Assembly: GCF_005233875.1 (NCBI RefSeq)
Contig: NZ_SZPZ01000001.1
Span: 248,001-312,000 of the forward strand
DNA: 64,000 nucleotides
DNA from: Kribbella jiaozuonensis
GTDB lineage: Bacteria; Actinomycetota; Actinomycetes; Propionibacteriales; Kribbellaceae
Direction: 5' to 3'
Part shown: positions 53,882 through 62,405 of the stretch, one piece after another
Position numbering within the stretch: the first letter of the stretch is position 1
Layout of the letters: each line of letters begins with the position of its first letter
Position numbers and translations under genes: made by a program
The notes under the pieces: generated by a model
What the model saw: the letters and a program-made list of their open reading frames with translations, nothing else
The model's database searches: none
What the model was told of the DNA's origin: nothing

Positions 53882-54067
53882 TCAGTCAGTCTGGTCGTCG
53901 ATGTTCGCCTCGCCGGCGTTCCGCTTGATCGAGTCGATCCCGTTCAGCGCGGACGCCTTGGTCTTGTAGCTCTCGCTGCTGGTCGCGATCACCTCGCCGT
54001 TGCCGGCCTTCAGACGAAACCGGAACTCGCCGGACTTGTCCTTGTACAGCTCGAACTTCCCCGCCAT
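53882..54067 (-). CDS. DUF1508 (YegP-like) small protein
   Basis: 61 residues from ATG 54067 (GGAGG 7 nt upstream). A single DUF1508 unit: GKFELYKDKSGEFRFRLKAG, GEVIATSSESYKTKASALNG, IDSIKRNAG. YegP-type proteins are small and stress-associated in several bacteria; the molecular role is unknown. An inverted repeat (54094-54110) sits just upstream in its leader or promoter. Confidence 0.88.
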   Translation of the reverse strand: MAGKFELYKDKSGEFRFRLKAGNGEVIATSSESYKTKASALNGIDSIKRNAGEANIDDQTD

Positions 54068-54093
54068 CGATGTACCTCCATAGAGAGTGGTAT

Positions 54094-54110
54094 CGCTCCG
54101 TTTCGGAGCG
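54094..54110. promoter_or_regulatory. Palindrome upstream of DUF1508 gene
   Basis: CGCTCCG-ttt-CGGAGCG, a perfect 7-bp inverted repeat 27 bp before the start codon. It could be an operator or a leader hairpin; the next gene upstream encodes a TetR-type regulator. Confidence 0.5.
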
Positions 54111-54147
54111 TAGTCCTCTCCGGCCCGTGGTGGGGTGCGTACACGCC

Positions 54148-54810
54148 CTACGCGCGGAGGCCGCGGATGCCCGCGACGACCAGGTCGAGGCCGATCTCGT
54201 AGTACCGGTCCCGGGACTCCGGGCAGATCAGCGCGCCGGCGGCGGACGTGATCAGCGGGTATCGATCGGGGGAGAGCGCGCCCAGGGATGCTCGCTTCCG
54301 GCGCAGCGACGCCTCGCGGGCCTCGGGGTCGCTCACCTCGCGGGCGATCGGGTCGGTGGTCACCAGTGAGATCAACGAGCAGATCGCCTGCCGGCCGACC
54401 TCTGCCGCGTCGTCGACGGCGAAGCCGCCCTCGGTCAGCAGCTCCAGCGCCCGCTCGGCCAGCGCCAGCCCGGGCTCGGCGATCAGGATCCGCGGCAGCG
54501 TCATGTCCGCGAGCCGCGGGTGCGCGCGGAGTGCGGTCACGAACGCGGTGAGCAGCTTGTGGAGCTGCTTGTCCCACCGCTCGTCGTTCGGCTCCGGGAG
54601 TACGACGTCGGCCAGGATGCGGTCGCCGATCGCGGCCAGCAGGTCGTCCTTGTCCTTGAAGTGCCGGTACAGCGCCATCGGCGTGACGTCGTGTTGCGCG
54701 GCCAGCTTCCGGAACGAGACCGCGGCCGGTCCTTCGTCGTCGGCGATGGCCAGCGCGCTGTCGACGACCTTCTCCGGATCGAGGCGACGGGAGGTCTCTT
54801 TGATGATCAC
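54148..54810 (-). CDS. TetR-family transcriptional regulator
   Basis: 220 residues. N-terminal HTH: DPEKVVDSALAIADDEGPAA, FRKLAAQHDVTPMALYRHFK, followed by KDDLLAAIGDRIL. The C-terminal ~150 residues form a typical ligand and dimer domain of the TetR_C type. It is divergent from an MFS exporter with a 92-bp gap holding repeated GTCTAC/GTAGAC half-sites, the classical TetR/exporter layout; it probably represses itself and the pump until a ligand binds. Confidence 0.9.
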   Translation of the reverse strand: MIIKETSRRLDPEKVVDSALAIADDEGPAAVSFRKLAAQHDVTPMALYRHFKDKDDLLAAIGDRILADVVLPEPNDERWDKQLHKLLTAFVTALRAHPRLADMTLPRILIAEPGLALAERALELLTEGGFAVDDAAEVGRQAICSLISLVTTDPIAREVSDPEAREASLRRKRASLGALSPDRYPLITSAAGALICPESRDRYYEIGLDLVVAGIRGLRA

Positions 54811-54818
54811 GTTGACAA

Positions 54819-54879
54819 GTCTACACCGTAGACCTAGTGTCTACTCCGTAAGCTTACGGCGTATACATACAGCGTAGAC
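54819..54879. promoter_or_regulatory. Operator-like repeats between TetR and MFS genes
   Basis: GTCTAC-acc-GTAGAC (54819-54833) is a perfect operator-like site. A second GTCTAC at 54839-54844 and GTAGAC at 54874-54879 flank a perfect 14-bp palindrome CCGTAAGCTTACGG (54846-54859). The region also holds an AT-rich TATACATAC patch, a likely promoter. Confidence 0.75.
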
Positions 54880-54902
54880 TCTCAACCGAGTGAGGTACGG
54901 CA

Positions 54903-56327
54903 ATGCGACGCAGTCCTTGGGCCACCCTGGCGGTGCTGGCTCTAGCGCAGTTCATCGTGGTGCTCGACGTGACGATCGTGAACGTCGCGTTGCCCCACAT
55001 CCAGGCGGACCTGCACTTCTCCGCCGATTCCCTGCAGTGGGTCATCAACGCGTACACACTGCTCTTCGGCGGCTTCCTGCTCCTCGGCGGGCGGATGGCC
55101 GACCTGCTCGGTCCGCGCCGCGTGTTCACCGCGGGCCTCGTGCTCTTCGGCGCGACCAGCCTCGTCGCCGGCCTCTCCAACTCGCCGGAGTTCCTCATCG
55201 GTGCCCGTGCGATCCAGGGTCTTGGTGGAGCGCTGCTGTCACCGGCGGCGTTGGCGATCCTTACGATGACCTTCGCGCACGGACGTGAGCGGAACATCGC
55301 GATGGGCGTCTGGGGTGGTCTAGCCGGTCTTGGCGGCACGCTTGGCGTGGTCGCAGGCGGCGTACTCGTGGATTCGCTCAGCTGGCAGTGGGTCTTCTTC
55401 GTGAACGTGCCGATCGTGATCGCGCTGATCGCCCTGATCCCGGTCTTCGTCCCGGATATGCGGCACTCGACGGGTCGCCGTACGTTCGACACCCTCGGCG
55501 CGGTGCTCGGCACGGCTGGACTGATGTCGGTCGTGTACGGCGTGGTCCGGTCGGAGCCGGCTGGGTGGGGATCGTTCGAGGTCATCGGCGTACTGACTGC
55601 TGGTGTGCTGCTGCTGGCGGCGTTCGTTGTGGTGGAGTCGCGGTCGGCTGCTCCGCTGGTGCCGCTGCGACTGTTCCGGTCGCGGGCGTTGAGTGTGTCG
55701 GGTGCGACGTTGGCGCTGAACGGTGCCGGGTTCCTGTCGATGTTCTTCCTGACTGCTATCTACCTGCAGCAGGTGCGTGGCGACACTGCGCTCGAGGCCG
55801 GCGTCCACTTCCTGCCGATGGGCGGCGCGGCGATCGTCGGTGCGGTGCTGGCGTCGCAGTTGGTGCAGCGGCTCGGCACGCGGACGGTCCAGCTGGCCGG
55901 TGCGGTCCTCAGCGTTGTCGGACTGCTCCTCCTGTCGCAGGCCGACGCCACCGGTAGCTACAGCTCGCAACTCCTGCCCGGCCTGATCATCTTCGGCTTC
56001 GGCATCATCGGCGTCGGCGTACCCGGCCAGATCAACGCCGTCTCCGAAGTACGCCCCGCCGAAGCCGGCGCTGCTTCCGGCGTGGTCAACGCGATGTACC
56101 AGGTCGGCGGCGCGCTCGGCCTGGCGATCGTCACTACCCTCTCCATCTCCCACACCACCAACGAACTCACCCACGGCGCGACTCAGCTCCAGGCTCTCCA
56201 GTCCGGCTACGAACGCGGCCTCCTCGCGGCAGCAGCCTTTGCCGTAGCCAACGTTCTGCTGACCCTGGCATCACCCCAGCTGCAGCCCACCTCGGAGCAA
56301 CTCACCGAGGCGACCGCAGCGGCATAA
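54903..56327 (+). CDS. MFS transporter, DHA2 (EmrB/QacA) type
   Basis: 474 residues with about 14 membrane helices. Motif D1 LDVTIVNVALPHIQADLHFS, motif A LLLGGRMADLLGPRRVF and motif C GGALLSPAALAI mark the 14-helix drug-export group. It should expel hydrophobic or cationic compounds using the proton gradient. Divergent from its likely TetR repressor. Confidence 0.92.
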   Translation: MRRSPWATLAVLALAQFIVVLDVTIVNVALPHIQADLHFSADSLQWVINAYTLLFGGFLLLGGRMADLLGPRRVFTAGLVLFGATSLVAGLSNSPEFLIGARAIQGLGGALLSPAALAILTMTFAHGRERNIAMGVWGGLAGLGGTLGVVAGGVLVDSLSWQWVFFVNVPIVIALIALIPVFVPDMRHSTGRRTFDTLGAVLGTAGLMSVVYGVVRSEPAGWGSFEVIGVLTAGVLLLAAFVVVESRSAAPLVPLRLFRSRALSVSGATLALNGAGFLSMFFLTAIYLQQVRGDTALEAGVHFLPMGGAAIVGAVLASQLVQRLGTRTVQLAGAVLSVVGLLLLSQADATGSYSSQLLPGLIIFGFGIIGVGVPGQINAVSEVRPAEAGAASGVVNAMYQVGGALGLAIVTTLSISHTTNELTHGATQLQALQSGYERGLLAAAAFAVANVLLTLASPQLQPTSEQLTEATAAA

Positions 56328-56342
56328 GTTGCTCAGGGCAAT

Positions 56343-56375
56343 ATCCGGCCGGGCCCTTTGCGGGCCCGGCCGGAT
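56343..56375 (+). terminator. Terminator after the DHA2 exporter
   Basis: ATCCGGCCGGGCCC / GGGCCCGGCCGGAT, a perfect 14-bp stem with a 5-nt loop, 15 bp after the stop codon, followed by TGCTTTGC. Confidence 0.85.
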
Positions 56376-56484
56376 TGCTTTGCCCCGAGTGGTCTAACCG
56401 GGTCATTCCCGGGGCGATCCCCGATGTTTGTGATGTTCCGTGCGGGGAGGGTTGGAGGCTCGGACGGAACAAGAGGAGATCGGG

Positions 56485-57549
56485 ATGCTGGTTCAGGGAA
56501 TGGTTGCGTTGGTGACGGCCGCGGTGACCGCGGTTGTGCCGGCTTCTGGAGGTGCTGACTTGCAGAAGGGGCTCGACGGGGTGGCGTCCATCGGCGCGTT
56601 GGCTGAGGTGCGGAACGGTGCGCAGGTTTGGCGGGGGAGTAGCGGGGTTGCGGAGTTGGGGACCTCGCGGAAGGTGCCGGTGGATGGGCGGTTCCGGGCC
56701 GGGAGTATCACGAAGACGTTCGTTGCCACCGTCGTACTGCAGTTGGTTGCTGAGGGCAAGATCCGGCTGGATGACTCGGTGGAGCGGTGGTTGCCTGGCG
56801 TTGTGCCGAACGGCGAGAACATCACCGTGCGCCAATTGCTCAACCACACCAGCGGTTTGTACGACTACAAGAACACGTTGCCGATGCCGCCGAGCGAGGA
56901 GTTCTACGCGCTTCAGTACCGGACCTGGACGGCGAGCGAGCAGATCGAGCGGGCGCTGGCGAATCCGCCGGTGTTCGACAAGCCGGGTTCGCAGTACAAC
57001 TACTCCAACACGAACTACCTGCTGGTCGGCGAGATCATCAAGAAGGTCACCGGCCGGACGTACTCCGAGGAGATCGAGCGCCGGATCATCCGCCCGCTCG
57101 GACTGCACGGTACGACGATGCCCGGTGCGTCGACGCGGATCCCGGGGCCGCATCCGCATGGCTACGTGCCCAAGGACGGCGGCCAGCTCGACTTCACCGA
57201 GATGAACCCGACCCTGTTCGGCGCCGGCGGCGACATCATCTCGACGACCCACGACCTCAACCGGTTCTTCGCGGCCCTGCTCGGCGGGCATCTACTCCCG
57301 GCTCGACTGCTCAACGCGATGAAGCAGCCCGGAACCGAGGGCGGTACGTACGGCCTCGGCCTGTCCTGGCACAAGACCGCGTGCAATGTCCGTGTCTACG
57401 GCAACGACGGCGACGCGCTGGCGTACCAGGCCTATTCGTTCTCCACTGCGGACACCCGCCGGCAGGCAACCATCGCCGTCACACCGCACCTCCCGACCAA
57501 CCCGGACGCCACCGTCGACATCTTCCTCGACAAGGCGTTCTGCTCGTGA
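56485..57549 (+). CDS. Secreted serine hydrolase, beta-lactamase/D,D-peptidase family (class C-like)
   Basis: 354 residues. ATG 56485 has a GAGGAG site. A signal peptide of about 23 residues precedes RFRAGSITKTFVATVVLQLV (SxxK nucleophile) and QYNYSNTNYLLVGEII (YxN). The third element usually H/KxG is not plain: the matching stretch is LGLSWHKTACNVRVYGNDGD, where a Gly is displaced. Related to Streptomyces R61 D,D-carboxypeptidase; may act on peptidoglycan or esters. The strong MFS terminator precedes it, so it is its own unit. Confidence 0.86.
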   Translation: MLVQGMVALVTAAVTAVVPASGGADLQKGLDGVASIGALAEVRNGAQVWRGSSGVAELGTSRKVPVDGRFRAGSITKTFVATVVLQLVAEGKIRLDDSVERWLPGVVPNGENITVRQLLNHTSGLYDYKNTLPMPPSEEFYALQYRTWTASEQIERALANPPVFDKPGSQYNYSNTNYLLVGEIIKKVTGRTYSEEIERRIIRPLGLHGTTMPGASTRIPGPHPHGYVPKDGGQLDFTEMNPTLFGAGGDIISTTHDLNRFFAALLGGHLLPARLLNAMKQPGTEGGTYGLGLSWHKTACNVRVYGNDGDALAYQAYSFSTADTRRQATIAVTPHLPTNPDATVDIFLDKAFCS

Positions 57550-57561
57550 CACGTTGACCCC

Positions 57562-57900
57562 ATGACTCGCTTCACTGACGAACAGATGCGTGCAGGGCTG
57601 AGCACGACCCGCGAGTACACGGTCGTGCTCCTGGAGGAAGGACCGCAGTACGGCAAGGAGGGCGCCGACGCGATCGTCTGGGAGCACGGCCGGCGCAACT
57701 TCGAGCTTCGGGCGGACGGTCTGCTGAACATCGTCTGCCCGATCCGGGACGACTCCCCGCTCTGCGGCGTCGGCATCTTCCCGGGTACGGCGGACGACGT
57801 ACGACGGCTGATGGACGACGACCCCGGAGTCCGGGCCGGGGTGTTCACCTACCGGATCCACCCCGCCCGGAGCTTCCCCGGAGATGCCCTGGGAATGTGA
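57562..57900 (+). CDS. YCII-like small protein
   Basis: 112 residues from ATG 57562, 12 bp after the hydrolase stop. Sequence EYTVVLLEEGPQYGKEGADA, RRNFELRADGLLNIVCPI and MDDDPGVRAGVFTYRIHPAR match the ferredoxin-like YCII fold, with the MDDDP segment typical of muconolactone-isomerase-like members. Role unknown. Overlap or close spacing with the GNAT gene depends on its start. Confidence 0.65.
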   Translation: MTRFTDEQMRAGLSTTREYTVVLLEEGPQYGKEGADAIVWEHGRRNFELRADGLLNIVCPIRDDSPLCGVGIFPGTADDVRRLMDDDPGVRAGVFTYRIHPARSFPGDALGM

Positions 57901-57952
57901 GATTGTCCGGCAATCGGTTTGGCCCTCCGGCGAAACGGCGACACTGGGATGG

Positions 57953-58477
57953 ATGCGTTGCTGCCGTCGACCGAGGGGGACCGGGACCTTGGAACTCGCC
58001 ACGCTCGATGCCGACGACTGGCCCATCGCCCGGGAAGTTCGCCTCCGGGCGCTGAAGGATTCCCCGTCGGCGTACATCTCGGAGTACGAGGACGAGGTGG
58101 CGGTGGGCGAGGACGGCTGGCGGGAACGGTTCACCCGGATGCGATGGATCGTGGCTCGTCACCAGGCGCGGGTGATCGGCCTGGCGAGCTCGGTCCGCGT
58201 CGACAGCCGGCCGCCGTACGAGCGGCATGTCGAGTCGGTCTGGGTCGATCCGCGGCATCGGCGTACGGGGATATTGCGGGCGATCTTCGGCCATCTGACC
58301 GAGGTCGAGCCGGACGTCACCGAGTGGCGGGTGTGGGTGCTGGATACGAACTTCGTGGCGCGCGAGGTCTACGAGCGCCTCGGATTCACGCCGACCGGCG
58401 AATGGCAGCCGCTAGCCGACGGTTCCGGTCGGCTCGAGATCCGCCTGCGTCTTGACGCGCCGCGGCGGCCTGGCTGA
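57953..58477 (+). CDS. GNAT-family N-acetyltransferase
   Basis: About 174 residues. The start is unsure: ATG 57953 keeps the longer form, but a TTG at 57989, just before LELATLDADDW with GAGGGGG upstream, would match the usual GNAT N-terminus. Acetyl-CoA site: HVESVWVDPRHRRTGILRAI (Q/RxxGxG-like) and WVLDTNFVAREVYERLGFTP. Substrate unknown. Its last 66 bp overlap, on the other strand, the end of the GT-A-like gene. Confidence 0.78.
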   Translation: MRCCRRPRGTGTLELATLDADDWPIAREVRLRALKDSPSAYISEYEDEVAVGEDGWRERFTRMRWIVARHQARVIGLASSVRVDSRPPYERHVESVWVDPRHRRTGILRAIFGHLTEVEPDVTEWRVWVLDTNFVAREVYERLGFTPTGEWQPLADGSGRLEIRLRLDAPRRPG

Positions 58478-59644
58478 GACGCCGTACCCACAGGAAGCCC
58501 AGGTCTGCAGTCCGAGCTCGGCCAACGCGTCGCGCTCCGAAAGCTCCGACGTGTAGCGCCACAAGACCTGCTCCCACTGCAGTTCGTCGTCCTGCCACTT
58601 CTCGATGAAGTCCACGCAGAGCTCCGGCGTGATGGTCAAAGCCCGCTCCATCGCGACCCGCAGGGATTCGCGTGCGTCCAGGATCTTCAGGTAGTTGGCC
58701 GGGTTTGCCGACGGCTGGGCGTGGGACAGCGCAGCGATCGTCTCGGCGATCGTCTCCAGCCGGATCTCCGTGAACTCCCGCCAGTGACCCATCCGGGTCG
58801 CGGCCGCCAACTGCTCCTTGAAGGTCCAGTGCCGGGTGCTCTCGAACAACGCGTACAGGCCCTCGGCCAGCAGGTCGCCGAACTCCTCGCGATCCGCGCG
58901 TCCCGGGTCCGCGAACGGCTGGTACTTCGCTTGCCGGACCTCACCGATCTTCGGCAAGGACCGCTCGGCCGCGTGCCGGGCAAAGAAGAACCAGTCCTCG
59001 TTGTAGACGTCCGCGAAGAACGACAGACCCGGGTGCTGCAAGTTGACGCCGAGGGCCGCACCGCTGACGAAGACGTCCTGCTTGAACCCTGCGAGTCGTC
59101 GAGCGTGGCAGACCACCGAGTTGTCCGGGAAGTACCGGCTGACCATCGACGCGACGGGGTGCCGGTCGAGGTAACCGCTCAGGCGCTCGACGTCCCACGG
59201 GTTGAACTGGCTGATGTCGTCGTCGACGAAGAGGATCTTGTTCCAGCCGCGCATCCGGCCGAGCAGGAGGCCGATGTTCCGCTTCGCGCTGAGATCACTC
59301 GAGCGGCCGGCCGATGCCTCCTTGAACTCCGAGCCGGAGGTCAGCGGAGCGTCGTGCGGAAGTTCGTAGTTCTCCGGCACCTCGACGACGAGCGCCCTGG
59401 CGCCGAATGTCCGTTCCACCCGGCGTACTACCTGCCCGACCTGGGCCTGCCTGCTGCACAGGATGACGAGCGGCACGGACAGTGTCGCCGACAGGGTGAT
59501 GACGTCTTGCAGTGCAGATGCCGGCCGGGCGGCCGGGACGACTATCGCGTCCAGTCCGCTGCGCGCGGCCGGCGCCGCACTCGCGGCGGAGACGTCGCGT
59601 AACAGCGACGCATGAGATTGGCCGTGCTTGAGCTGACGGCTCAT
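58412..59644 (-). CDS. GT-A-like glycosyltransferase-fold protein paired with an XRE regulator
   Basis: 410 residues from ATG 59644, which overlaps the regulator stop by 4 bp. The first ~90 residues have a nucleotide-binding look (GLDAIVVPAARPASALQDVI). The core SAKRNIGLLLGRMRGWNKIL, then FVDDDISQFNPWDVERL, places a DxD-like acidic cluster at the end of a beta strand, as in GT-A sugar transferases. Downstream, CHARRLAGFKQDVFVSGAAL and YNEDWFFFARH are further conserved-looking stretches. No signal or membrane helix, so a cytosolic enzyme. The specific reaction cannot be named. Confidence 0.65.
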   Translation of the reverse strand: MSRQLKHGQSHASLLRDVSAASAAPAARSGLDAIVVPAARPASALQDVITLSATLSVPLVILCSRQAQVGQVVRRVERTFGARALVVEVPENYELPHDAPLTSGSEFKEASAGRSSDLSAKRNIGLLLGRMRGWNKILFVDDDISQFNPWDVERLSGYLDRHPVASMVSRYFPDNSVVCHARRLAGFKQDVFVSGAALGVNLQHPGLSFFADVYNEDWFFFARHAAERSLPKIGEVRQAKYQPFADPGRADREEFGDLLAEGLYALFESTRHWTFKEQLAAATRMGHWREFTEIRLETIAETIAALSHAQPSANPANYLKILDARESLRVAMERALTITPELCVDFIEKWQDDELQWEQVLWRYTSELSERDALAELGLQTWASCGYGVSARPPRRVKTQADLEPTGTVG

Positions 59645-60771
59645 TCGTCCTCCTCCTCGGGGGACCACTCGTAGAGTCGGTTCTCCGGGACTTCCAGATC
59701 GGGGGTGATGGCCTCGCCGTTGATCACTGGCACGCGCAGGAGCAGACCGAAGATGCCGCCCGGGAACCGATTCGCGAGGAAGGCCTCGTTACGTTCGCGG
59801 ACGGCGTCGTCGGTGAGCGTTCGTACTGCGCCCAGGACACCGCGGCTGTAGACGCCATTGCAGATAGTGATGGTCCGGCTGTGATTGAAGGGATTGCGAA
59901 GCCGGGCGAGAAGGGCCACGTCCTCGACGAGCTCGCGAGGAGTCTCGCCTTTCCAGGCATCCTGGGCCTGGACCGCCTCAAGCTCCGCCTTCGACGGTGC
60001 ATCCGCGTCGGCGTCCTTGAGCTCTTCCCACAAAGGCCGGTACTCGCGGCCGTCGCGCGATCGGAAAATCTCGCCGTCGGCCAGGTCCGCGACGGACATC
60101 TGCCGGATCGGCAGTTGGTCCAGTACTCGCAGCAGTCGGCCGGTGACCTGGTTCCAGGCGATGCCGCCGAGCAATATGAGGTGACCGGACAGATGGTCCG
60201 CGCTCACCTCGGAAGGAATCTGGTGTCGCGTGCGGAGCTCCGGGTTGGAGGCGCGCACATGGCCCCACATCTCGATCAATGCGTCGAGGTCGGCGTATCT
60301 GTACAACCTCGTGTAGTTCGGATTGCCTTCCTCCGCGAGCGGAGAACGTCCATCTGCTGGAGCTTCCGGGCAGACCAGCGTGATCGGCCCTGATTCGAAG
60401 TCGAACGTGTACGAGCCGCCGGTGGGTGACTCGACCTGATGACGGACCGAGTCCCGCAGCGCGACGAGCTCACGGTGGAGAGTCCTGAAACGGTCCCGCT
60501 CCGCTGCGTCCAGATCCTGCTCCCGCGGCAACCGCGTCGTACCTTCCGGAACGACGGACTTCGCGAACAGCAGCGCATACCCTCGCAGCCGTTCTTCCGG
60601 CGGCAGTTTCGGATTGGCCTGTGACTCCCACGAGCTGATCGTCGCCACCGCGACCCGGGAGTCGGAGCTGAGCGCATGCGACAGATCCTTCTGGGTCAAT
60701 CGCTGCGACTCGCGGAGTTCCCGAAGTCTCCTGGCGAGTCGTACGGCCTCTGGTGAGGGGGCCACTGTCAC
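59641..60771 (-). CDS. XRE-family HTH protein with large C-terminal domain of unknown function
   Basis: 376 residues from GTG 60771. A TTG at 60792 is an alternative start, but TTGACA (60800-60805, reverse strand) and a 17-bp spaced AGATTT would put transcription 5-6 nt before the GTG. The HTH covers about 5-65 (LRELRESQRLTQKDLSHALS, VAVATISSWESQANPKLPPE). The remainder has two Rossmann-like strand-glycine segments: HLSGHLILLGGIAWNQVTGR, and TITICNGVYSRGVLGAVRTL followed by TDDAVRERNEAFLANRF. Actinobacterial proteins of this build are common and uncharacterised. It is co-translated with the GT-A-like gene. Confidence 0.65.
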   Translation of the reverse strand: MTVAPSPEAVRLARRLRELRESQRLTQKDLSHALSSDSRVAVATISSWESQANPKLPPEERLRGYALLFAKSVVPEGTTRLPREQDLDAAERDRFRTLHRELVALRDSVRHQVESPTGGSYTFDFESGPITLVCPEAPADGRSPLAEEGNPNYTRLYRYADLDALIEMWGHVRASNPELRTRHQIPSEVSADHLSGHLILLGGIAWNQVTGRLLRVLDQLPIRQMSVADLADGEIFRSRDGREYRPLWEELKDADADAPSKAELEAVQAQDAWKGETPRELVEDVALLARLRNPFNHSRTITICNGVYSRGVLGAVRTLTDDAVRERNEAFLANRFPGGIFGLLLRVPVINGEAITPDLEVPENRLYEWSPEEEDE

Positions 60772-61102
60772 TCCCGAAATCTGCTCAGCCAATTACGGGT
60801 GTCAAGGATCCGGCTGATCCTATACCCGCCTCTACCCGACTCCACTGACTACATCTGAACCCCGCACCGGAGATCCTCCGATGCCCCGCGACGCTCAGAT
60901 TCGTCGACTCTCTGCGTTTCCCCGATCACAGCCGGTGCACCACGAGCCGCAGTACACCATCGCTCTACCGTAGTACCGAACTCGACCTGAATCCAACTGA
61001 ACCCGCACAATACGCCGAAATATGCCAGATCTCGGCCCCGTCTCAGCTGGCGACCCCCGATATTCCAGTGACGTCAGTGGTCTTACCCGCCATGATGGCG
61101 CG
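60772..61102. promoter_or_regulatory. Divergent intergenic region
   Basis: 331 bp without a gene. Reverse side: TTGACA (60800-60805), 17 bp, AGATTT for the XRE gene. Forward side: CATGAT at 61091-61096, 6 nt before GTG 61103, for the phosphotransferase gene. The middle is unusually AT-rich and repeat-free for this genome. Confidence 0.45.
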
Positions 61103-61840
61103 GTGGACGAGGTCAAAGTCGTAGTTGCCCACAGCGAACGAGCCACCCTGCAGGTTGGTGATGTGTTCCTCAAGATCGACTCGGATCAGACGAACATCGA
61201 CGTCGAGGTCGAGGCGATCGCCCTGGCGCCGATCCCGACTCCGCAGATCTTGTGGCGCCGGCCGCCGGTGCTCGCGCTCGCCCGCGTCCCCGGGATGGCG
61301 CTTGGCAAGCTAGGCGAACCCTCGCCCGCATCGCCGGCCGCATGGGCCGCGGCAGGCGCCGCCATACGAACCCTGCACGACGCACCCCTCCCACCTTGGC
61401 CCGGCGGCAACCTCGACGACATCACCGAGCATCTAGACAGCGAATGCGACTGGCTCATCTCCAGCGGCACCCTTCCCGCCGACCTGGTCAAACGCAACCG
61501 CGAGGTAGCCGAAGCCGCCCTCCGCCCCTGGACCCCGGCCTTCACCCACGGAGACCTGCAAATCACCCACGTCTTCGTCGAGAACGACCAAGTCACCGGC
61601 GTCATCGACTGGTCCGAAGCAAGCCAAGGCGACCGCCACTTCGACCTGGCCACCCTCACCCTCGGCCACGAAGAAGTCCTCCCCGACCTCCTCGCCGGCT
61701 ACGGCACCGACGTAGACGTCGACGTAATCCGCGGCTGGTGGTCCCTCCGAAGCCTAAGAGCCTCCCGCTGGCTCGTAGAACACGGCTTCGACCCCAACTC
61801 CCCAGGCTGCGAATTCGACGTACTACGCGCACGGATGTAA
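61103..61840 (+). CDS. Aminoglycoside phosphotransferase (APH)-like kinase
   Basis: 245 residues from GTG 61103; an upstream frame start at 61022 is less likely because the family begins DEVxVVVAHSERATLQVGDV. Kinase-like motifs: VFLKIDSD (Lys), FTHGDLQITHVFVEN (catalytic HGDLQ..N) and GVIDWSEASQGDRHFDLATL (metal Asp). APH-fold proteins phosphorylate antibiotics, choline, homoserine or other small molecules; resistance cannot be assumed. The 3' two-thirds are strongly C-rich on this strand. Confidence 0.8.
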   Translation: MDEVKVVVAHSERATLQVGDVFLKIDSDQTNIDVEVEAIALAPIPTPQILWRRPPVLALARVPGMALGKLGEPSPASPAAWAAAGAAIRTLHDAPLPPWPGGNLDDITEHLDSECDWLISSGTLPADLVKRNREVAEAALRPWTPAFTHGDLQITHVFVENDQVTGVIDWSEASQGDRHFDLATLTLGHEEVLPDLLAGYGTDVDVDVIRGWWSLRSLRASRWLVEHGFDPNSPGCEFDVLRARM

Positions 61841-61848
61841 GCCAGCAC

Positions 61849-62349
61849 CTACTTCCAGAGCCTCGACACTTCTCCGATCTGGCTCCGCAAGTCGAGTGTG
61901 TCCACCTGGATGCGGTGATCGGCATGAGGCGGATTCGCCGCATCCGCCTCATGCAACATCCGAAACTCATCCTCAGTCAGCCAGACCTCGCGAGAAGCCG
62001 CCCGCCGCCTCGCCTCCACCAAGCCGACCTGCAGATGCACGATGACGCACCCCGGCAGCTCTCTTCTATACAGATCACTGGTCTCCGGCGTCAGCACATC
62101 AGCAATAACAACTTCGATGCCCACAGCCACAAAACCCCGAGCCAAGCCACATGCGTTAACCACCCCGAGCCGCTGCTGCTCGTGCCCTTCCTCGCCCTCC
62201 CACGGCGCCGCAGCCCCCGCAACAACCAACTGACGCACATCATCCACATCAACAAAGGCACATCTACTTCGGCCTTCTGCCAGAGCCCGCCCCGTCACAC
62301 TCTTACCCACCGCAGGCCCACCCGTAAGAACCAACGGCGGAAGAGTCAT
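61849..62349 (-). CDS. P-loop NTPase, small-molecule kinase-like (AAA_33 type)
   Basis: 166 residues. Walker A LTGGPAVGKSVTGRALAEG directly at the N-terminus, acidic strand end CAFVDVDDVRQL, and a C-terminal LxxRxxxR lid-like segment (LVEARRRAASREVW). The length and layout match shikimate/chloramphenicol-phosphotransferase-like kinases. Substrate unknown. Convergent with the APH-like gene (8 bp apart). Confidence 0.75.
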   Translation of the reverse strand: MTLPPLVLTGGPAVGKSVTGRALAEGRSRCAFVDVDDVRQLVVAGAAAPWEGEEGHEQQRLGVVNACGLARGFVAVGIEVVIADVLTPETSDLYRRELPGCVIVHLQVGLVEARRRAASREVWLTEDEFRMLHEADAANPPHADHRIQVDTLDLRSQIGEVSRLWK

Positions 62350-62382
62350 ACCTCAACCGACCCAGGTTGGGGCGAGTGTGGA

Positions 62383-62400
62383 CGCGTGAAACTCCACGCG
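62383..62400 (-). terminator. Hairpin between two reverse genes
   Basis: CGCGTG-aaactc-CACGCG, a 6-bp stem just beyond the stop of the DUF6247-like gene read on the reverse strand. Confidence 0.5.
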
Positions 62401-62405
62401 GTAGT

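Noticed and set aside
61103..61840. Calling the APH-like gene an aminoglycoside resistance gene
   Set aside because: The HGDLQ and IDW motifs only show the fold; many members phosphorylate other substrates, and no resistance context is present.
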